DNA of 64,000 bases from a bacterium (lineage in GTDB: Bacteria; Bacillota; Bacilli; Lactobacillales; Streptococcaceae). A program made the translations under genes and the position numbers. The notes below the pieces were generated by a model that had not been told where the DNA came from, did not search any database, and saw only the letters and a list, made by a program, of their open reading frames with translations. Location: the NCBI GenBank assembly GCA_905221235.1, contig CAJNCJ010000005.1, forward strand, positions 57,034 to 121,033, in the 5' to 3' direction. Positions 32,104 to 43,191 of this stretch are shown one piece after another. Position 1 is the first letter of the stretch; the number at the start of each line of letters is the position of its first letter.

Positions 32104-33770
32104 CCTTCTCTCCTTTCTTTGTAAAATGCCGTTAAAGCAAGTGGATCCACGTCTAGTTTCTTGGCCAAGTTGAAGATTGAAGTTTCTTTTAGGTTGGCTT
32201 TTACTAACAACTCAGGATTGCTCAACAGACTAGCTGGATCAGTATCGGCAATCAGTTCCCCATCCACCATGACAAGAGCTCGGTCTGAATAATCCAGCAT
32301 CAATTGCATGTCATGAGTAATCATGACAATGGTATGCCCTTTTTGATGCAACTCTTCGAGAAATTCCATAATCTCAGTATAGTTCTTCTGGTCTTGACCT
32401 GCTGTCGGTTCATCTAAGAGGATAATTTCAGCCCCCAAGACCAAAATCGAGGCAATAGTGACGCGTTTTTTCTGACCAAATGACAGGGCAGAAATAGGCC
32501 AATTACGGAATTCATAGAGACCACAGATTTTCAAGGTTTCATAGACTTTCGTTTCAATTTCCTGCTCGTCTACACCTCGCAAACGAAGCCCCAGAGCCAC
32601 CTCATCAAAAATCATATTGGTCGAAATCATTTGATTAGGATTTTGCAGCACATAGCCTACTCGTTCCGCCCGCTCTGCAACAGAATCTTCTTTGATATCC
32701 TGCCCTTCCCACAGATAGCGACCTTCCGTCTGGATAAAGCTACTGATGGCCTTGGCAAGGGTTGATTTCCCAGCCCCATTTTTCCCGACAATGGCAATCT
32801 TTTCACCCTTTTTAATATCTAAATGTAGGGATTTTAAAATCGGTCTATCATCATAAGAAAAAGACACATCCTCTAATTTAAAGAGTGACTGCAATTCTGA
32901 GGTTTCTTTTGCCAGTTCATTCTGCAACTGAACCTGGCCTTTTGAGATAGACAAGTTATCCAGATCTGCTAATTGTTCTTCCTTCTTTAAATCCACACCC
33001 AGTTGACGGAGAGTGGTTAGATAAAGGGGTTCCCGAATCCCATTTTGGGTCAATAAATCAGTCGCCAGTAACTGGTCAGGACTCCCATTAAAGAGGATAC
33101 GACCATCGTTTATCAAGACAATCCGATCGACAGGGCGATGCAGAACATCCTCCAAACGGTGCTCGATAATAAGAGTCGTCGCCCCCTCCTCCTTATGAAT
33201 CTGATCAATCAATTCGATAATATCCTGACCTGACTTGGGATCCAGATTGGCGAGTGGCTCATCAAACAAAAGAATCGGACTCTCATCAATCAAGACACCA
33301 GCCAGACTGACCCGCTGCTTTTGTCCACCTGACAAATCCTGGGGACGCTGCGGCAGTAAAGGGAGAAGGTCCAACTTTTCAGCCCATTTATGAACACGGC
33401 TTTTCATCTCATCTAAAACTGTCACATCATTTTCCAGAGCAAAAGCCAAGTCCTCTGCCACGGACAAGCCGATAAACTGCCCATCTGTATCCTGCAAAAC
33501 TGTACTGACCAGATGAGATTTATCGTAGATGCTCATATCAAAGGCTGCTTGCCCCTTGATCAAAAATTCTCCAGACATCTGACCCTTGTAAATATTGGGA
33601 ATAATTCCATTCAAACACTGCCCCAAGGTAGACTTGCCTGACCCAGATGGGCCAACAATTAAGACTTTCTCTCCCTTATAAATAGTCAAGTCCACTCCTT
33701 GCAAGGTCGGTTCTTGTTGCGTTTCATACTGGAAAGAGAAATCCTTCCACTCAATTATAGCTTCTTTCAT
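32088..33770 (-). CDS. ECF transporter ATPase with two fused ATP-binding domains
   Basis: A 560-residue protein with two ABC domains in tandem. The first has Walker [10 protein letters not shown], signature LSGGQKQRV and Walker [13 protein letters not shown]; the second has [18 protein letters not shown] and [12 protein letters not shown]. Both sites look active. It is of the YkoD type, often annotated as a cobalt transporter, but neighbouring genes do not support cobalt. The start ATG at 33770 lies 168 bp from the S gene, with a terminator between. Confidence 0.92.
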   Translation of the reverse strand: MKEAIIEWKDFSFQYETQQEPTLQGVDLTIYKGEKVLIVGPSGSGKSTLGQCLNGIIPNIYKGQMSGEFLIKGQAAFDMSIYDKSHLVSTVLQDTDGQFIGLSVAEDLAFALENDVTVLDEMKSRVHKWAEKLDLLPLLPQRPQDLSGGQKQRVSLAGVLIDESPILLFDEPLANLDPKSGQDIIELIDQIHKEEGATTLIIEHRLEDVLHRPVDRIVLINDGRILFNGSPDQLLATDLLTQNGIREPLYLTTLRQLGVDLKKEEQLADLDNLSISKGQVQLQNELAKETSELQSLFKLEDVSFSYDDRPILKSLHLDIKKGEKIAIVGKNGAGKSTLAKAISSFIQTEGRYLWEGQDIKEDSVAERAERVGYVLQNPNQMISTNMIFDEVALGLRLRGVDEQEIETKVYETLKICGLYEFRNWPISALSFGQKKRVTIASILVLGAEIILLDEPTAGQDQKNYTEIMEFLEELHQKGHTIVMITHDMQLMLDYSDRALVMVDGELIADTDPASLLSNPELLVKANLKETSIFNLAKKLDVDPLALTAFYKERREGCKLN

Positions 33771-33905
33771 CTTACTCTCTTCATTCGCTTCTTAGACTTC
33801 TATTTTATCATAAATCGAACCCTTCTTGCAGACTCTTCTCTGAAAAACTTAGCGCCAAAAAGATTCCTATCATAGCTTACTTGCCTAACTAATCAATAAA
33901 CATCG

Positions 33906-33930
33906 AAAAAGACTGGTTGTCCAGCCTTTT
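33906..33930 (-). terminator. Partial terminator between S and A genes of the ECF operon
   Basis: GGCTGG, loop ACAA, CCAGTC (one G-T) and TTTTT on the minus strand. It may set a higher level of the S subunit than of the ATPase. Confidence 0.75.
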
Positions 33931-33938
33931 CCCTTATG

Positions 33939-34484
33939 TTAATCCTTTTTCAAACTTCCTGAACGAGTCTGCGTACGTGAATAAGCTAGCAAGAGAAGAG
34001 TACCTGCGATAGCTACAGTTACAGCATTAGCAATTCCCGCAACAATCCCTTGGGCAAATACTTTTTCTGCCGCTTCTTGATAAATCACAACGTCTCCAAG
34101 TGGTGCCAAGACACCCCAAACAAGAGCATTTGCAACAATCTGAATGAGGTTAAAGAAGACAATATCCTTCAACTCAAAAACACCCTGTGTTACTCGAATG
34201 TATTTTCTAAAAAGTCCGACAGCTAGACCAAAGAGACCGCTAGCGATAATCCAAGTCCACCAAAGACCGTAGCCAGCAAGAGAGTCCTTCACCGCATGCC
34301 CAATTAAACCAACAAGTAGACCAACTAGAGGGCCAAAAATGATTGACAAGAGGCTCTGTACCGCATACTGAAGCTGGATGCTTGTATTTGGAACAGGGGT
34401 CGGAATGCTGATCATCCCGATGACAACAAAGAGCGCAGCTCCAACACCGATAGCAACAACTTGTTTAATTGATTGATTTTTCAT
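33939..34484 (-). CDS. ECF transporter S component, UPF0397 family
   Basis: A 181-residue membrane protein with five or six helices, matching the UPF0397 family ([46 protein letters not shown]...[15 protein letters not shown]). It is the substrate-binding part of the importer formed with the T and fused A proteins downstream. The SAM hydrolase gene upstream, 15 bp away, suggests the substrate may relate to adenosine, methionine or a similar compound, but this is inferred. Confidence 0.87.
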   Translation of the reverse strand: MKNQSIKQVVAIGVGAALFVVIGMISIPTPVPNTSIQLQYAVQSLLSIIFGPLVGLLVGLIGHAVKDSLAGYGLWWTWIIASGLFGLAVGLFRKYIRVTQGVFELKDIVFFNLIQIVANALVWGVLAPLGDVVIYQEAAEKVFAQGIVAGIANAVTVAIAGTLLLLAYSRTQTRSGSLKKD

Positions 34485-34499
34485 CTATATTCTCCTATT

Positions 34500-35348
34500 T
34501 TATCCTTCTATTTTCTTTATTTCAATGGTCCAAGATGAACCGACACCTACATTATAAGCCTTGGCAAAAGAACCTTGGTTGATAGCCAGACCTAAACGAT
34601 AGAGAGAGTTGATGTAAAGGATGGGTTGCCCAATTCTCACATCTGCAAATGATTTGCCATAGACAACCTGATTTTGATAGACCAGCATATCTGCATGATA
34701 GACAGTCACTTCAAAACGGTCACCAAATTCTGGTTCCAGCTTGTAAAATTCTTCTCGCGTGATAGAGGTCCAGAGCGAACCAAAACGCACATCCAGAATA
34801 TCAATAGCTCCCTTGACCAGATGATCTTCAATGATGGTCTCTACGACTGGGAGTTCTACAATCTGGTCCACACTGAGTTCAGGCCCCACTTCCTCAAAAC
34901 TAATGTGACCACTGGCTAATTTAGCACCAGTATAGGCATAGACATCTCGACCGTGGAAGGTATAAGAATGCTCTGTATTTTGACGTCTATTGGCCACTTC
35001 AGAAATCTCACGAATAGCTACAATGCCAACGTGTTTCTTGATAAAAGAAAGCGTCCCATTATCTGGCGTGACAATGTATTGATTTTTTGCAGTCTTGGCA
35101 ACCACACTCTTACGTTTCGAACCGACACCTGGATCGACCACCGATACAAATGTCGTTCCCTCAGGCCAGTAATCCACCGTCTGAAAGAGACGATAGCTCC
35201 CCTCAAAAATATTATAAGGCGTGATATCGTGCGTCAAGTGATGGATTTTTAAGGTTGGAGATTCTTCTAAAGCCACTCCAATCATAGCCGATACCGCACC
35301 ATCAACCAGACCAAAGTCTGATTGTAATACCAGTAAATTATTATTCAT
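34500..35348 (-). CDS. SAM hydrolase (SAM hydroxide adenosyltransferase, DUF62)
   Basis: A 282-residue member of the SAM hydroxide adenosyltransferase family, which splits SAM with water into adenosine and methionine. It begins LLVLQSDFGLVDGAVSAMIGV with the Asp-rich site, then HDITPYNIFEG, SVVDPGVGSKRKSVV and FHGRDVYAYTGAKLA, which line the SAM pocket, and a C-terminal beta domain. The start at 35348 (MNNNLL) follows AAGGAGATAAA; the earlier in-frame start has none. It heads the operon of the ECF importer. Confidence 0.88.
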   Translation of the reverse strand: MNNNLLVLQSDFGLVDGAVSAMIGVALEESPTLKIHHLTHDITPYNIFEGSYRLFQTVDYWPEGTTFVSVVDPGVGSKRKSVVAKTAKNQYIVTPDNGTLSFIKKHVGIVAIREISEVANRRQNTEHSYTFHGRDVYAYTGAKLASGHISFEEVGPELSVDQIVELPVVETIIEDHLVKGAIDILDVRFGSLWTSITREEFYKLEPEFGDRFEVTVYHADMLVYQNQVVYGKSFADVRIGQPILYINSLYRLGLAINQGSFAKAYNVGVGSSWTIEIKKIEG

Positions 35349-35536
35349 TTTATCTCCTTGTATATCCTTTATCATACCATATTTCAGAGAAAGGTGCTAA
35401 TAGCTATTTCAATTGATTAGGGTATAGTTTTACCTTATAGCAAATTTCCTACTAAAAACTCTGGTGATTAGCTAGTAGATGCATTTTTTCTTGAAAAAAG
35501 GTATGATAGTTACATAATGAAGAAGTAGGTTTTATT

Positions 35537-36886
35537 ATGAAAATTATCCTTGTCGGAGGGGGAAAAGTTGGTTCTGCCCTCTGTCGCTCCTTGGTTGCAG
35601 AAAAGCATGATGTTTTGCTGATTGAGCAAGACGAAGCTGTTCTCAATCATATTGTTAATCGCTTTGATATCATGGGTATCCTTGGTAACGGGGCTGATTT
35701 TACCATCCTTGAGCAAGCCAGTGTCCAGGATTGTGATATCTTTATCGCCCTGACTGAATACGATGAAGTGAACATGATTGCAGCCGTTCTAGCCAAAAAA
35801 ATGGGAGCTAAAGAGACCATCGTTCGGGTGCGGAACCCTGAATATTCTAACTCTTATTTCAAGGAAAAGAATATTCTCGGTTTTTCTCTTATCGTTAACC
35901 CTGAGCTCTTGGCTGCCCGCGCTATCGCGAATATCATTGACTTCCCCAACGCCCTCTCTGTCGAACGTTTCTTTGGTGGACGGGTCAGCTTGATGGAATT
36001 CACTGTTAAATCCTCAAGTGGTCTTTGCCAAATGCCCATTTCTGATTTTCGGAAAAAATTTGGCAATGTCATTGTATGTGCGATAGAAAGAGATCATCAA
36101 ATTATCATCCCAAGTGGTGACATGACCATACAGGATAAAGATAGAATCTTTGTCACTGGTAACCGTGTTGACATGATGCTCTTCCATAATTATTTCAAGT
36201 CTCGTGCCGTGAAGAGTCTTCTTATTGTTGGAGCTGGGAGAATTGCCTATTATCTACTAGGTATCCTCAAAGACAGTCGTATCGATACCAAGGTTATTGA
36301 AATCAATCCTGAAATCGCTAGCTTCTTTAGCGAGAAATTCCCAAATCTCTACATCGTTCAAGGAGATGGTACCGCAAAAGATATCCTGCTGGAAGAAAGT
36401 GCTCAAAACTATGATGCCGTTGCGACTCTAACAGGGGTCGATGAGGAAAATCTGATTACCTCTATGTTCCTTGACAGGGTAGGTGTACAAAAAAATATCA
36501 CTAAGGTCAATCGTACCAGTCTCCTCGAGATTATCAATGCGCCTGATTTTTCAAGTATCATCACACCTAAAAGTATTGCTGTAGATACAATCATGCACTT
36601 TATTCGTGGTCGTGTTAATGCCCAGTATTCAGACCTTCAGGCCATGCACCATCTAGCCAATGGCCAAATCGAAACCCTGCAATTCCATATCAAGGAAGCT
36701 AATAAGATGACTGCCAAACCTCTTTCTCAACTGAAATTGAAAAAAGGGGTTCTTATTGCAGCTATCATTCGAAAGGGCAAAACTATTTTCCCTACTGGGG
36801 AGGATATGTTGGAAGTTGGAGACAAGCTCCTAGTAACAACTTTGTTGCCAAACATCACTAAGATTTATGACTTGATCGCGAGGTAA
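35537..36886 (+). CDS. trkA: Trk potassium uptake regulatory subunit TrkA
   Basis: A 449-residue peripheral protein with two RCK modules. Each begins with a Rossmann dinucleotide fold: GGGKVGSALC at the N-terminus and GAGRIAYYLL at about residue 230. Each is followed by a TrkA-C ligand domain (SLMEFTVKSSSGLCQMPIS and ETLQFHIKEANKMTAKPLSQ). It gates TrkH in response to nucleotides. The trkH start is 3 bp downstream, so the two form one operon. A promoter-like TATGAT lies about 35 bp upstream. Confidence 0.93.
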   Translation: MKIILVGGGKVGSALCRSLVAEKHDVLLIEQDEAVLNHIVNRFDIMGILGNGADFTILEQASVQDCDIFIALTEYDEVNMIAAVLAKKMGAKETIVRVRNPEYSNSYFKEKNILGFSLIVNPELLAARAIANIIDFPNALSVERFFGGRVSLMEFTVKSSSGLCQMPISDFRKKFGNVIVCAIERDHQIIIPSGDMTIQDKDRIFVTGNRVDMMLFHNYFKSRAVKSLLIVGAGRIAYYLLGILKDSRIDTKVIEINPEIASFFSEKFPNLYIVQGDGTAKDILLEESAQNYDAVATLTGVDEENLITSMFLDRVGVQKNITKVNRTSLLEIINAPDFSSIITPKSIAVDTIMHFIRGRVNAQYSDLQAMHHLANGQIETLQFHIKEANKMTAKPLSQLKLKKGVLIAAIIRKGKTIFPTGEDMLEVGDKLLVTTLLPNITKIYDLIAR

Positions 36887-36889
36887 GAA

Positions 36890-38329
36890 ATGAATAAAAG
36901 TATGATTCGTTACCTCCTTTCAAAATTACTTTTGATTGAAGCTGTTCTTCTTTTGGTTCCTGTGTCTGTCGCTCTCTATTACCGTGAATCGAGCCAAGTC
37001 TTTACGGCCCTCTTTTCAACAATAGGGATTCTCGTATTACTAGGCGGTTCAGGAATTTTACAAAAGCCCAAAAATCAACGGATTTATGCCAAGGAGGGAG
37101 TCTTGATTGTTGCCCTCTGTTGGATCCTTTGGTCCTTCTTTGGCGGTCTCCCCTTTGTTTTTGCTAAGCAAATTCCCAGCGTTATCGATGCCTTTTTTGA
37201 AATCAGTTCTGGCTTTACAACTACTGGAGCAACTATTCTGAACGACGTTTCGGTTCTCAGTCGTTCCCTCCTCTTCTGGCGAAGTTTTACCCACTTGATT
37301 GGAGGGATGGGAGTGCTTGTTTTTGCACTTGCTATTATGGACAATGCCAAGAATAGCCACCTAGAAGTGATGAAAGCTGAGGTTCCTGGCCCTGTTTTTG
37401 GCAAGGTTGTATCCAAACTCAAAAATACTGCCCAGATTCTCTATCTCCTTTATCTAGCTCTCTTCTCCCTCTTTGTCATCATCTATTATCTGGCTGGCAT
37501 GCCCCTATTTGATAGTTTTGTCATTGCCATGGGAACAGCAGGTACAGGAGGTTTTACAGTCTATAATGATGGAATCGCCCACTATGGTAGCTCACTGATT
37601 ACCTATATAGTTAGTATCGGAGTTTTGGTTTTTGGGGTAAATTTCAATCTCTACTACTACCTCATGCTCCGTCGGGTCAAAGCCTTCTTTGGTGACGAGG
37701 AACTTCGTGCTTACCTGGTCATTGTTCTGCTTTCTACAGGCTTGATTAGCCTTAATACCCTCTATCTCTATCCAGGATTTTCAAAGAGTTTTGAAATGGC
37801 CTTCTTCCAGGTTTCCAATATCATTACAACAACTGGTTTTGGTTACGGAGACATTACCAACTGGCCCCTCTTCTCCCAGTTTATCCTTCTCTTCCTCATG
37901 GGAATCGGTGGTTCTGCTGGTTCAACCGCAGGTGGACTCAAGGTTATTCGAGGCCTCATCCTTTCAAAAATTGCCAAAAATCAAATTTTGTCAATCCTAT
38001 CGCCCCACCGTGTTTTGACCCTCCATATTAATAAAACTGTGATTGACAAAGATACCCAGCATAAGATTCTCAAGTACTTTGTCATCTATTCTATGATTTT
38101 GCTAGCACTTATCTTTATTGTCAGCCTAGATAGCAATGATTTTCTGGTTGTGACCAGCGCTGTCTTTAGCTGTTTCAATAATATCGGGCCTATTCTAGGA
38201 ACGACATCTAGTTTCTCAATCTTTAGCCCTATCTCAAAAATTCTCCTCTCCTTTGCAATGATTGCAGGTCGTTTGGAGATTTATCCAATCTTACTTCTCT
38301 TTATGAAGAGAACCTGGTCTAAGAGATAA
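36890..38329 (+). CDS. trkH: Trk potassium uptake channel TrkH
   Basis: A 479-residue membrane protein with four membrane-pore-membrane repeats. Selectivity-filter Gly segments are visible: SSGFTTTGATI, TAGTGGFTVYNDG, TTTGFGYGDITNW and FNNIGPILGTT. GGSAGSTAGGLKVIRGL is the conserved TrkH/KtrB region. It imports potassium with TrkA as gate. A strong terminator follows. Confidence 0.94.
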   Translation: MNKSMIRYLLSKLLLIEAVLLLVPVSVALYYRESSQVFTALFSTIGILVLLGGSGILQKPKNQRIYAKEGVLIVALCWILWSFFGGLPFVFAKQIPSVIDAFFEISSGFTTTGATILNDVSVLSRSLLFWRSFTHLIGGMGVLVFALAIMDNAKNSHLEVMKAEVPGPVFGKVVSKLKNTAQILYLLYLALFSLFVIIYYLAGMPLFDSFVIAMGTAGTGGFTVYNDGIAHYGSSLITYIVSIGVLVFGVNFNLYYYLMLRRVKAFFGDEELRAYLVIVLLSTGLISLNTLYLYPGFSKSFEMAFFQVSNIITTTGFGYGDITNWPLFSQFILLFLMGIGGSAGSTAGGLKVIRGLILSKIAKNQILSILSPHRVLTLHINKTVIDKDTQHKILKYFVIYSMILLALIFIVSLDSNDFLVVTSAVFSCFNNIGPILGTTSSFSIFSPISKILLSFAMIAGRLEIYPILLLFMKRTWSKR

Positions 38330-38334
38330 AATAC

Positions 38335-38372
38335 AACCACACCTTGTGTCTTACAAAGTGTGGTGTTTTTAT
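38335..38372 (+). terminator. Terminator of trkAH
   Basis: ACCACACCTTGT and ACAAAGTGTGGT form a 12-position stem (one mismatch) followed by TTTTT. Confidence 0.85.
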
Positions 38373-38456
38373 TTTCAAATACTTCCCGCAACTCAACAAG
38401 TATCTTTGAATCCCGGTCAGATATTTCAGTGCCTGACTTAAGGAATTTAATAATCC

Positions 38457-38490
38457 AAAAAACAACCCTCAGTCGACTGACCGAGGGTTA
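38457..38490 (-). terminator. Terminator of pflB
   Basis: AACCCTCGGTCAG, loop TC-region, CTGAGGGTT and GTTTTTT on the minus strand. Confidence 0.85.
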
Positions 38491-38515
38491 CTTATTTCAT
38501 TATTCAAGAACTTGA

Positions 38516-40840
38516 TTAGCTCAATGCATCCAAGGCATCATCCATTGAAAGAACTTCGTGGAAGACACGTTGTGTCAATTCAGTTTTTTGTTCTGGAGTG
38601 AGGTATTTAGTGTTTACACAGTATCCAGAGATACGTACGATAACGTCTTCACCAGACATGATCTTTTCGTAAACATCGTTCAAGTCCATAACGTTCAAGT
38701 TAACGTGTTGTCCACCGTTTTCGAAGTAACCATCAAGGATTGTTACTAAGTTATCAACTTGTTCGTCACGAGTCTTACCAAGAGCACGAGGTGAAACTTG
38801 AGTTGTCAATGAGATACCGTCAGCTGCATAACTAAAGTCAAGGCTAGAAAGTGAGTTCAAGTTTTGCAACCATCCACCTTTAGCTTTGTTAGATGGGTTA
38901 GCACCTGGTGAGAAGAATTCAAGTTTAGACAAGTTCACAGAACCATCTTCGTTGAGGTATACACCTTTGTGAACTGGTGAGTTACCAGTTTGTTTAGAGT
39001 AAGCAACGTTAGATGTGATTGTCAAAAGTGATACTGTAGCTTCAGCGTCTTTGTAAAGTTTGTGGCTACGTAGACGAGTTGTGTAAGCTTCAATCAACCA
39101 TTCTGCCAATTCGTTTGAACGAGGATCATCTTCACCCCAACGTGGGTATTCACCGATTGTTTCGTAATCGTAGATGTAGCCATTTTCGTCACGGATTGGT
39201 TTAACTGTAGCGTATTTGATAGCTGACAATGTATCAACAGTGTTAGCAAATCCACAGATACCGAATCCCATGTTTGCACGTTGTTTAGTTGGCAAGAAGG
39301 CCATTTGAACAGCTTCGTAGTTGTACTTATCAGTCATGTAGTGGATGATGTTCAAAGCATCTACGTAAGTGTCAGTCAACCAGTCAAGAGATTTTTCAAA
39401 GTTTTCTTTAACTGATTCGAATTCAAGAACTTCGTCACGAATTGGTTCGATGTCAAATACTTTGTAGTCTTTGTGAACATCGTCGTAACCACCGTTCAAA
39501 CCAGTAAGAAGAGCTTTCAATACGTTTACACGTGCACCGAAGTACTGGATGTTGTGGCGTTGTTCTTCATTTTCTGGGTCAAGTGGTGACACACAGCATG
39601 AGATACAGCTCATTTCACCGTATCCGTCTTTGGCCATTGTTGTAACACCTTCGTATTGGATTGAAGAGTGTTTGTGGCTCATGTGCATACAGTAGCGACG
39701 GAAGTTGTATGGCAATTTGTCAGTCCAAAGAACTGTCAAGTTTGGTTCTGGAGAGTTACCGATATTGTCAAGAGTGTTCAAGAAACGGTAGTCCATCTTA
39801 GTAACACGGTGACGACCGTCGTTACCCATACCAGCCATAGAAGTTGTAATGAAAGTTGGGTCACCTGAGTACAATTGGTCATAAGCTTTTGTACGAGCAA
39901 ATTTAACTGTACGAAGTTTCATAACGAAATCATCAACGAATTCTTGGATTTCTGATTCAGTAAATGTACCACGAGCAAGGTCACGTTCTGCAAAGATGTC
40001 CAATACGATTGGCACACGTCCTAGAGATGTAGCAGCACCGTTGATAACACGGCAGACAGACATGAAGGCAATGTTAACCCATTGGATTGCTTCTTTAACG
40101 TTCATCGCTGGTTTGCGAACGTCAACTCCGTAAAGATCACCCAAGCGAACAACTTGTTGCAATGCTTGGTATTGAAGGTTGATTTCTTCACGAAGACGGA
40201 TTGTTTCTTCATCGATTTCTTCGATTGCATTCCAGTCGTTTACTTTTTCTTGCATCAAGTAGTCTGCACCGTAAAGAGCAAGACGTGCGTAAACACCGAT
40301 GATACGTCCGCGTGAGTATGCATCTGGAAGACCAGTTACAGTGTGTGCGTGACGAGCGCGACGAATGTTTGAAGTGTAAGCGCGGAAGATACCGTCGTTA
40401 ACTGTTGTTACGTATTTAGTGAAGATTTCGTGAACAGCTGGGTCTGGTTCGTATCCATTTTCTTTCAAAGTAGTTTCAGCCATACGGATACCACCTTTTG
40501 GCATGAAGTTCAATTTGAAGAGTTCGTCATTTTGGATACCAAAGATAACTTCGTTTTCTTTATCGATAAATCCTGCTGGGATATCAGCGATAGATGTTGG
40601 ACGAGTGTCCATTGGGAAACGAGTTTCTTCGTAGTGAGCCTTCGTTTCTTCTACAATTTTTTTGATGTGAAGTGAACGTTCTGTTGGTCCTGCAAGGAAG
40701 CTTTCGTCTCCATCATAAGGTGTGTAGTTAGCTTGTACGAAGCGTGATACACTTGCTTTTTCTTTCCAATCTACGCCTTTGAAGCCTTCCCAAGCTTTGT
40801 CAAAAATATCTTGTGCTTCAACAACTGTCTTAACAACCAT
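38516..40840 (-). CDS. pflB: Pyruvate formate-lyase
   Basis: A 774-residue glycyl-radical enzyme that splits pyruvate with CoA into acetyl-CoA and formate in mixed-acid fermentation. The two active cysteines are in [11 protein letters not shown], and the radical Gly is in [10 protein letters not shown] near the C-terminus. The start at 40840 (MVVKTVVE) follows AGAGGACATTAAC; the upstream in-frame extension has no ribosome-binding site. A cre box lies inside its promoter, so glucose control by CcpA is likely. The activating enzyme PflA is encoded elsewhere. Confidence 0.97.
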   Translation of the reverse strand: MVVKTVVEAQDIFDKAWEGFKGVDWKEKASVSRFVQANYTPYDGDESFLAGPTERSLHIKKIVEETKAHYEETRFPMDTRPTSIADIPAGFIDKENEVIFGIQNDELFKLNFMPKGGIRMAETTLKENGYEPDPAVHEIFTKYVTTVNDGIFRAYTSNIRRARHAHTVTGLPDAYSRGRIIGVYARLALYGADYLMQEKVNDWNAIEEIDEETIRLREEINLQYQALQQVVRLGDLYGVDVRKPAMNVKEAIQWVNIAFMSVCRVINGAATSLGRVPIVLDIFAERDLARGTFTESEIQEFVDDFVMKLRTVKFARTKAYDQLYSGDPTFITTSMAGMGNDGRHRVTKMDYRFLNTLDNIGNSPEPNLTVLWTDKLPYNFRRYCMHMSHKHSSIQYEGVTTMAKDGYGEMSCISCCVSPLDPENEEQRHNIQYFGARVNVLKALLTGLNGGYDDVHKDYKVFDIEPIRDEVLEFESVKENFEKSLDWLTDTYVDALNIIHYMTDKYNYEAVQMAFLPTKQRANMGFGICGFANTVDTLSAIKYATVKPIRDENGYIYDYETIGEYPRWGEDDPRSNELAEWLIEAYTTRLRSHKLYKDAEATVSLLTITSNVAYSKQTGNSPVHKGVYLNEDGSVNLSKLEFFSPGANPSNKAKGGWLQNLNSLSSLDFSYAADGISLTTQVSPRALGKTRDEQVDNLVTILDGYFENGGQHVNLNVMDLNDVYEKIMSGEDVIVRISGYCVNTKYLTPEQKTELTQRVFHEVLSMDDALDALS

Positions 40841-40864
40841 GTTAATGTCCTCTTTTTTCTTTCT

Positions 40865-40925
40865 AGTAACATCCATCTGTTACATTCATGAGACAAGTAT
40901 ACCATACAGTAACCGATTTCAACAA
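40865..40925 (-). promoter_or_regulatory. pflB promoter with internal cre box and downstream dyad
   Basis: On the minus strand TTGTTG (40920-40925), an 18-bp spacer and TATACT (40896-40901). The spacer holds TTGAAATCGGTTACT (40908-40922), which fits the cre consensus WTGNAANCGNWNNCW at every defined position. Downstream, GTAACA-N6-TGTTAC (40865-40882) is a perfect dyad of unknown partner. Confidence 0.7.
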
Positions 40926-41077
40926 GTGATAAATCCCTATTTTTACACTTTCTTTTCTAAAACAGTCTATATTTTATCTCAAACTGTATTATATTTTTGA
41001 AAAAAATAAAGTCTTTTTTCTTTTTTTCAGAAAAAAGGGTATAATAAAAGAAAATAAGCAGTAAAAAGGTGCTAGGC

Positions 41078-42139
41078 ATGTTGATTTTTCCCTTATTAAA
41101 TGATCTGTCAAGAAAAATCATCCATATTGACATGGATGCCTTTTTTGCTGCGGTAGAAATCAGGGATAATCCTAAACTCAGAGGAAAACCTGTCATTATC
41201 GGAAGCGACCCTCGGCAAACAGGTGGACGGGGAGTCGTTTCTACCTGTAGCTATGAGGCACGAGCTTTTGGTGTCCATTCTGCCATGAGTTCCAAGGAAG
41301 CCTATGAACGCTGTCCCCAGGCAATCTTCATCTCAGGAAATTATGAAAAATATAAAGCTGTGGGCCTCCAGTTTCGATCGATTTTTAAGCGCTATACAGA
41401 TTTGATTGAACCCATGAGCATTGACGAAGCCTATTTGGATGTAACAGAAAATAAACTCGGTATCAGGTCAGCGGTCAAAATTGCTCGCCTCATTCAAGAG
41501 GATATCTGGCAAGAACTCCATCTGACTGCTTCTGCCGGTGTTTCTTATAACAAATTCTTAGCTAAAATGGCCAGTGATTATCAAAAACCACATGGTCTGA
41601 CAGTGATTCTACCTGACCAAGCTGAGGATTTTCTCAAACAAATGGATATTGCTAAATTTCATGGAGTGGGGAAAAAGACGGTAGAACGTCTGCATCAAAT
41701 GGGTATTTTTACTGGCGCTGATTTACTTGAAGTTCCTGAAGTGACCCTAATAGACCGCTTTGGCAGACTGGGCTATGACCTTTATCGAAAGGCTCGAGGT
41801 ATTCACAATTCCCCAGTTAAATCAAATCGCATCCGTAAGTCAATCGGTAAGGAGAAAACCTATGGAAAGATTCTCCGTTCCGAGGAAGACATTAAAAAAG
41901 AGCTGACTCTCCTATCAGAAAGAGTCGCTCTCAATCTCAGTCAACAAGAAAAAACTGGAAAAATTGTCATTCTGAAAATCCGCTACGAAGACTTTTCAAC
42001 TCTTACTAAACGAAAAAGTCTGACTCAAAAAACACAGGATGCTAGTCAAATCAGCCAAATAGCCCTGCAACTCTATGAAGAGTTAGACGAGAAAGAAAGA
42101 GGTGTCCGCCTGTTAGGGATTACCGTAACTGGATTTTAA
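41078..42139 (+). CDS. dinB: DNA polymerase IV
   Basis: A 353-residue Y-family polymerase of the DinB type. The palm motifs are [14 protein letters not shown] and [10 protein letters not shown] with the catalytic acidic residues; [23 protein letters not shown] and [20 protein letters not shown] (helix-hairpin-helix) follow, then the little finger. The ATG at 41078 is preferred over GTG at 41069 because AAAGGTG is correctly spaced before it. It is transcribed divergently from pflB. A BOX element begins right after the stop. Confidence 0.95.
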   Translation: MLIFPLLNDLSRKIIHIDMDAFFAAVEIRDNPKLRGKPVIIGSDPRQTGGRGVVSTCSYEARAFGVHSAMSSKEAYERCPQAIFISGNYEKYKAVGLQFRSIFKRYTDLIEPMSIDEAYLDVTENKLGIRSAVKIARLIQEDIWQELHLTASAGVSYNKFLAKMASDYQKPHGLTVILPDQAEDFLKQMDIAKFHGVGKKTVERLHQMGIFTGADLLEVPEVTLIDRFGRLGYDLYRKARGIHNSPVKSNRIRKSIGKEKTYGKILRSEEDIKKELTLLSERVALNLSQQEKTGKIVILKIRYEDFSTLTKRKSLTQKTQDASQISQIALQLYEELDEKERGVRLLGITVTGF

Positions 42140-42250
42140 AGCTCAATGAAAATCAAAGAGCAAACTAGAAAGCTAGCCGCAGGCTGCTCAAAACACTGTT
42201 TTGAGGTTGCAGATATAGCTGATGCAGTTTTAAGAGATTTTCGAAGAGTA
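42140..42250 (+). repeat. BOX element (variant) after dinB
   Basis: Begins GCTCAATGAAAATCAAAGAGC and ends GATTTTCGAAGAGTA. The middle (GCTCAAAACACTGTTTTGAGG) differs from the short boxA-boxC copies, and the first two bases and the ACGGCAAGG block are degenerate. It starts directly at the dinB stop codon. Confidence 0.8.
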
Positions 42251-42251
42251 T

Positions 42252-42285
42252 AAAACCTTGAAGAGTTACCCCTTCAAGGTTTTTC
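42252..42285. terminator. Shared terminator between dinB and uppP
   Basis: ACCTTGAAG and CTTCAAGGT form a perfect 9-bp stem with T runs on the plus side and A runs on the other side, so it can serve both convergent genes. Confidence 0.85.
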
Positions 42286-43131
42286 TTATACAAATAAACG
42301 GACAAAGCTATACAATAGCAAGACACTACCAAGCACGATACGGTATTTACCGAAAAGGGTAAAGTCGTGTTTTTTCACATAACTTGTCAAGAAACGAATA
42401 GCGACCATGCTGACTGCAAAAGCTACTCCCATCGCAACCAAGAGCAAGAATAATTGCCCAAAGCTCAAGAGCTGTCCTGCTTTCACAAATTTGAAAATCT
42501 TTAAAGCACTGGCTCCAAACATAACAGGAATTCCAAGATAGAAGGTAAATTCCGTTACAACAGAACGACTGGTTCCATTCAATAAACCACCGACAATCGT
42601 TGCCCCAGAACGGCTGGTTCCTGGTAAAAGGGCAAGAACTTGGAAGAGTCCGATATAGAAAGCTGTCGTATAAGGAAGCTTATCCAACTCTGTCACACTT
42701 GGTTCGATAGCACGCGCTTTATTGCGCTTTTCCAAATAGATAAAGGCAATCCCATAGATAATCAACATAAGAGCAACAGAAACCATATTATGGAAGTGGG
42801 TGTCAAACCAATCATCAAATTTAAAGACGGCAAGTAAAGGCAAAGTGGCAACCAAGACCTTCAACCACAGTCTCCAAGTCTTACGAACTTCCTGCTTGTC
42901 CTTTGTCGATTTAAAAGGATTGAGCTTGTTAAAGTAAATTACCATGACCGCTAAAATAGCACCAAGCTGAATCACGACATTAAACATGGACATAAAGGCT
43001 TCATTTTGATTTTGGTATTGGATAAATTCCTCTGCTAAAATCAAGTGACCTGTACTGGAAATCGGCAACCATTCCGTAATTCCTTCCACAATCCCGAAGA
43101 AGATAGATTTTAAAATTTCAATAAGATACAT
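42286..43131 (-). CDS. uppP: Undecaprenyl-diphosphatase UppP (BacA)
   Basis: A 281-residue membrane enzyme that recycles the lipid carrier for peptidoglycan and gives bacitracin tolerance. [27 protein letters not shown] holds the E-G-x-T-E-(F/W)-L-P-I-S-S-T-G-H signature, and [17 protein letters not shown] the second P-G-x-S-R-S-G motif with the conserved Arg. Eight hydrophobic segments. It is a single gene convergent with dinB. Confidence 0.96.
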   Translation of the reverse strand: MYLIEILKSIFFGIVEGITEWLPISSTGHLILAEEFIQYQNQNEAFMSMFNVVIQLGAILAVMVIYFNKLNPFKSTKDKQEVRKTWRLWLKVLVATLPLLAVFKFDDWFDTHFHNMVSVALMLIIYGIAFIYLEKRNKARAIEPSVTELDKLPYTTAFYIGLFQVLALLPGTSRSGATIVGGLLNGTSRSVVTEFTFYLGIPVMFGASALKIFKFVKAGQLLSFGQLFLLLVAMGVAFAVSMVAIRFLTSYVKKHDFTLFGKYRIVLGSVLLLYSFVRLFV

Positions 43132-43191
43132 AGATTACTCCTTTTTTCTATCTTCCATTATAGCATATTTTTCAGTCTATGACAGCTCTCT

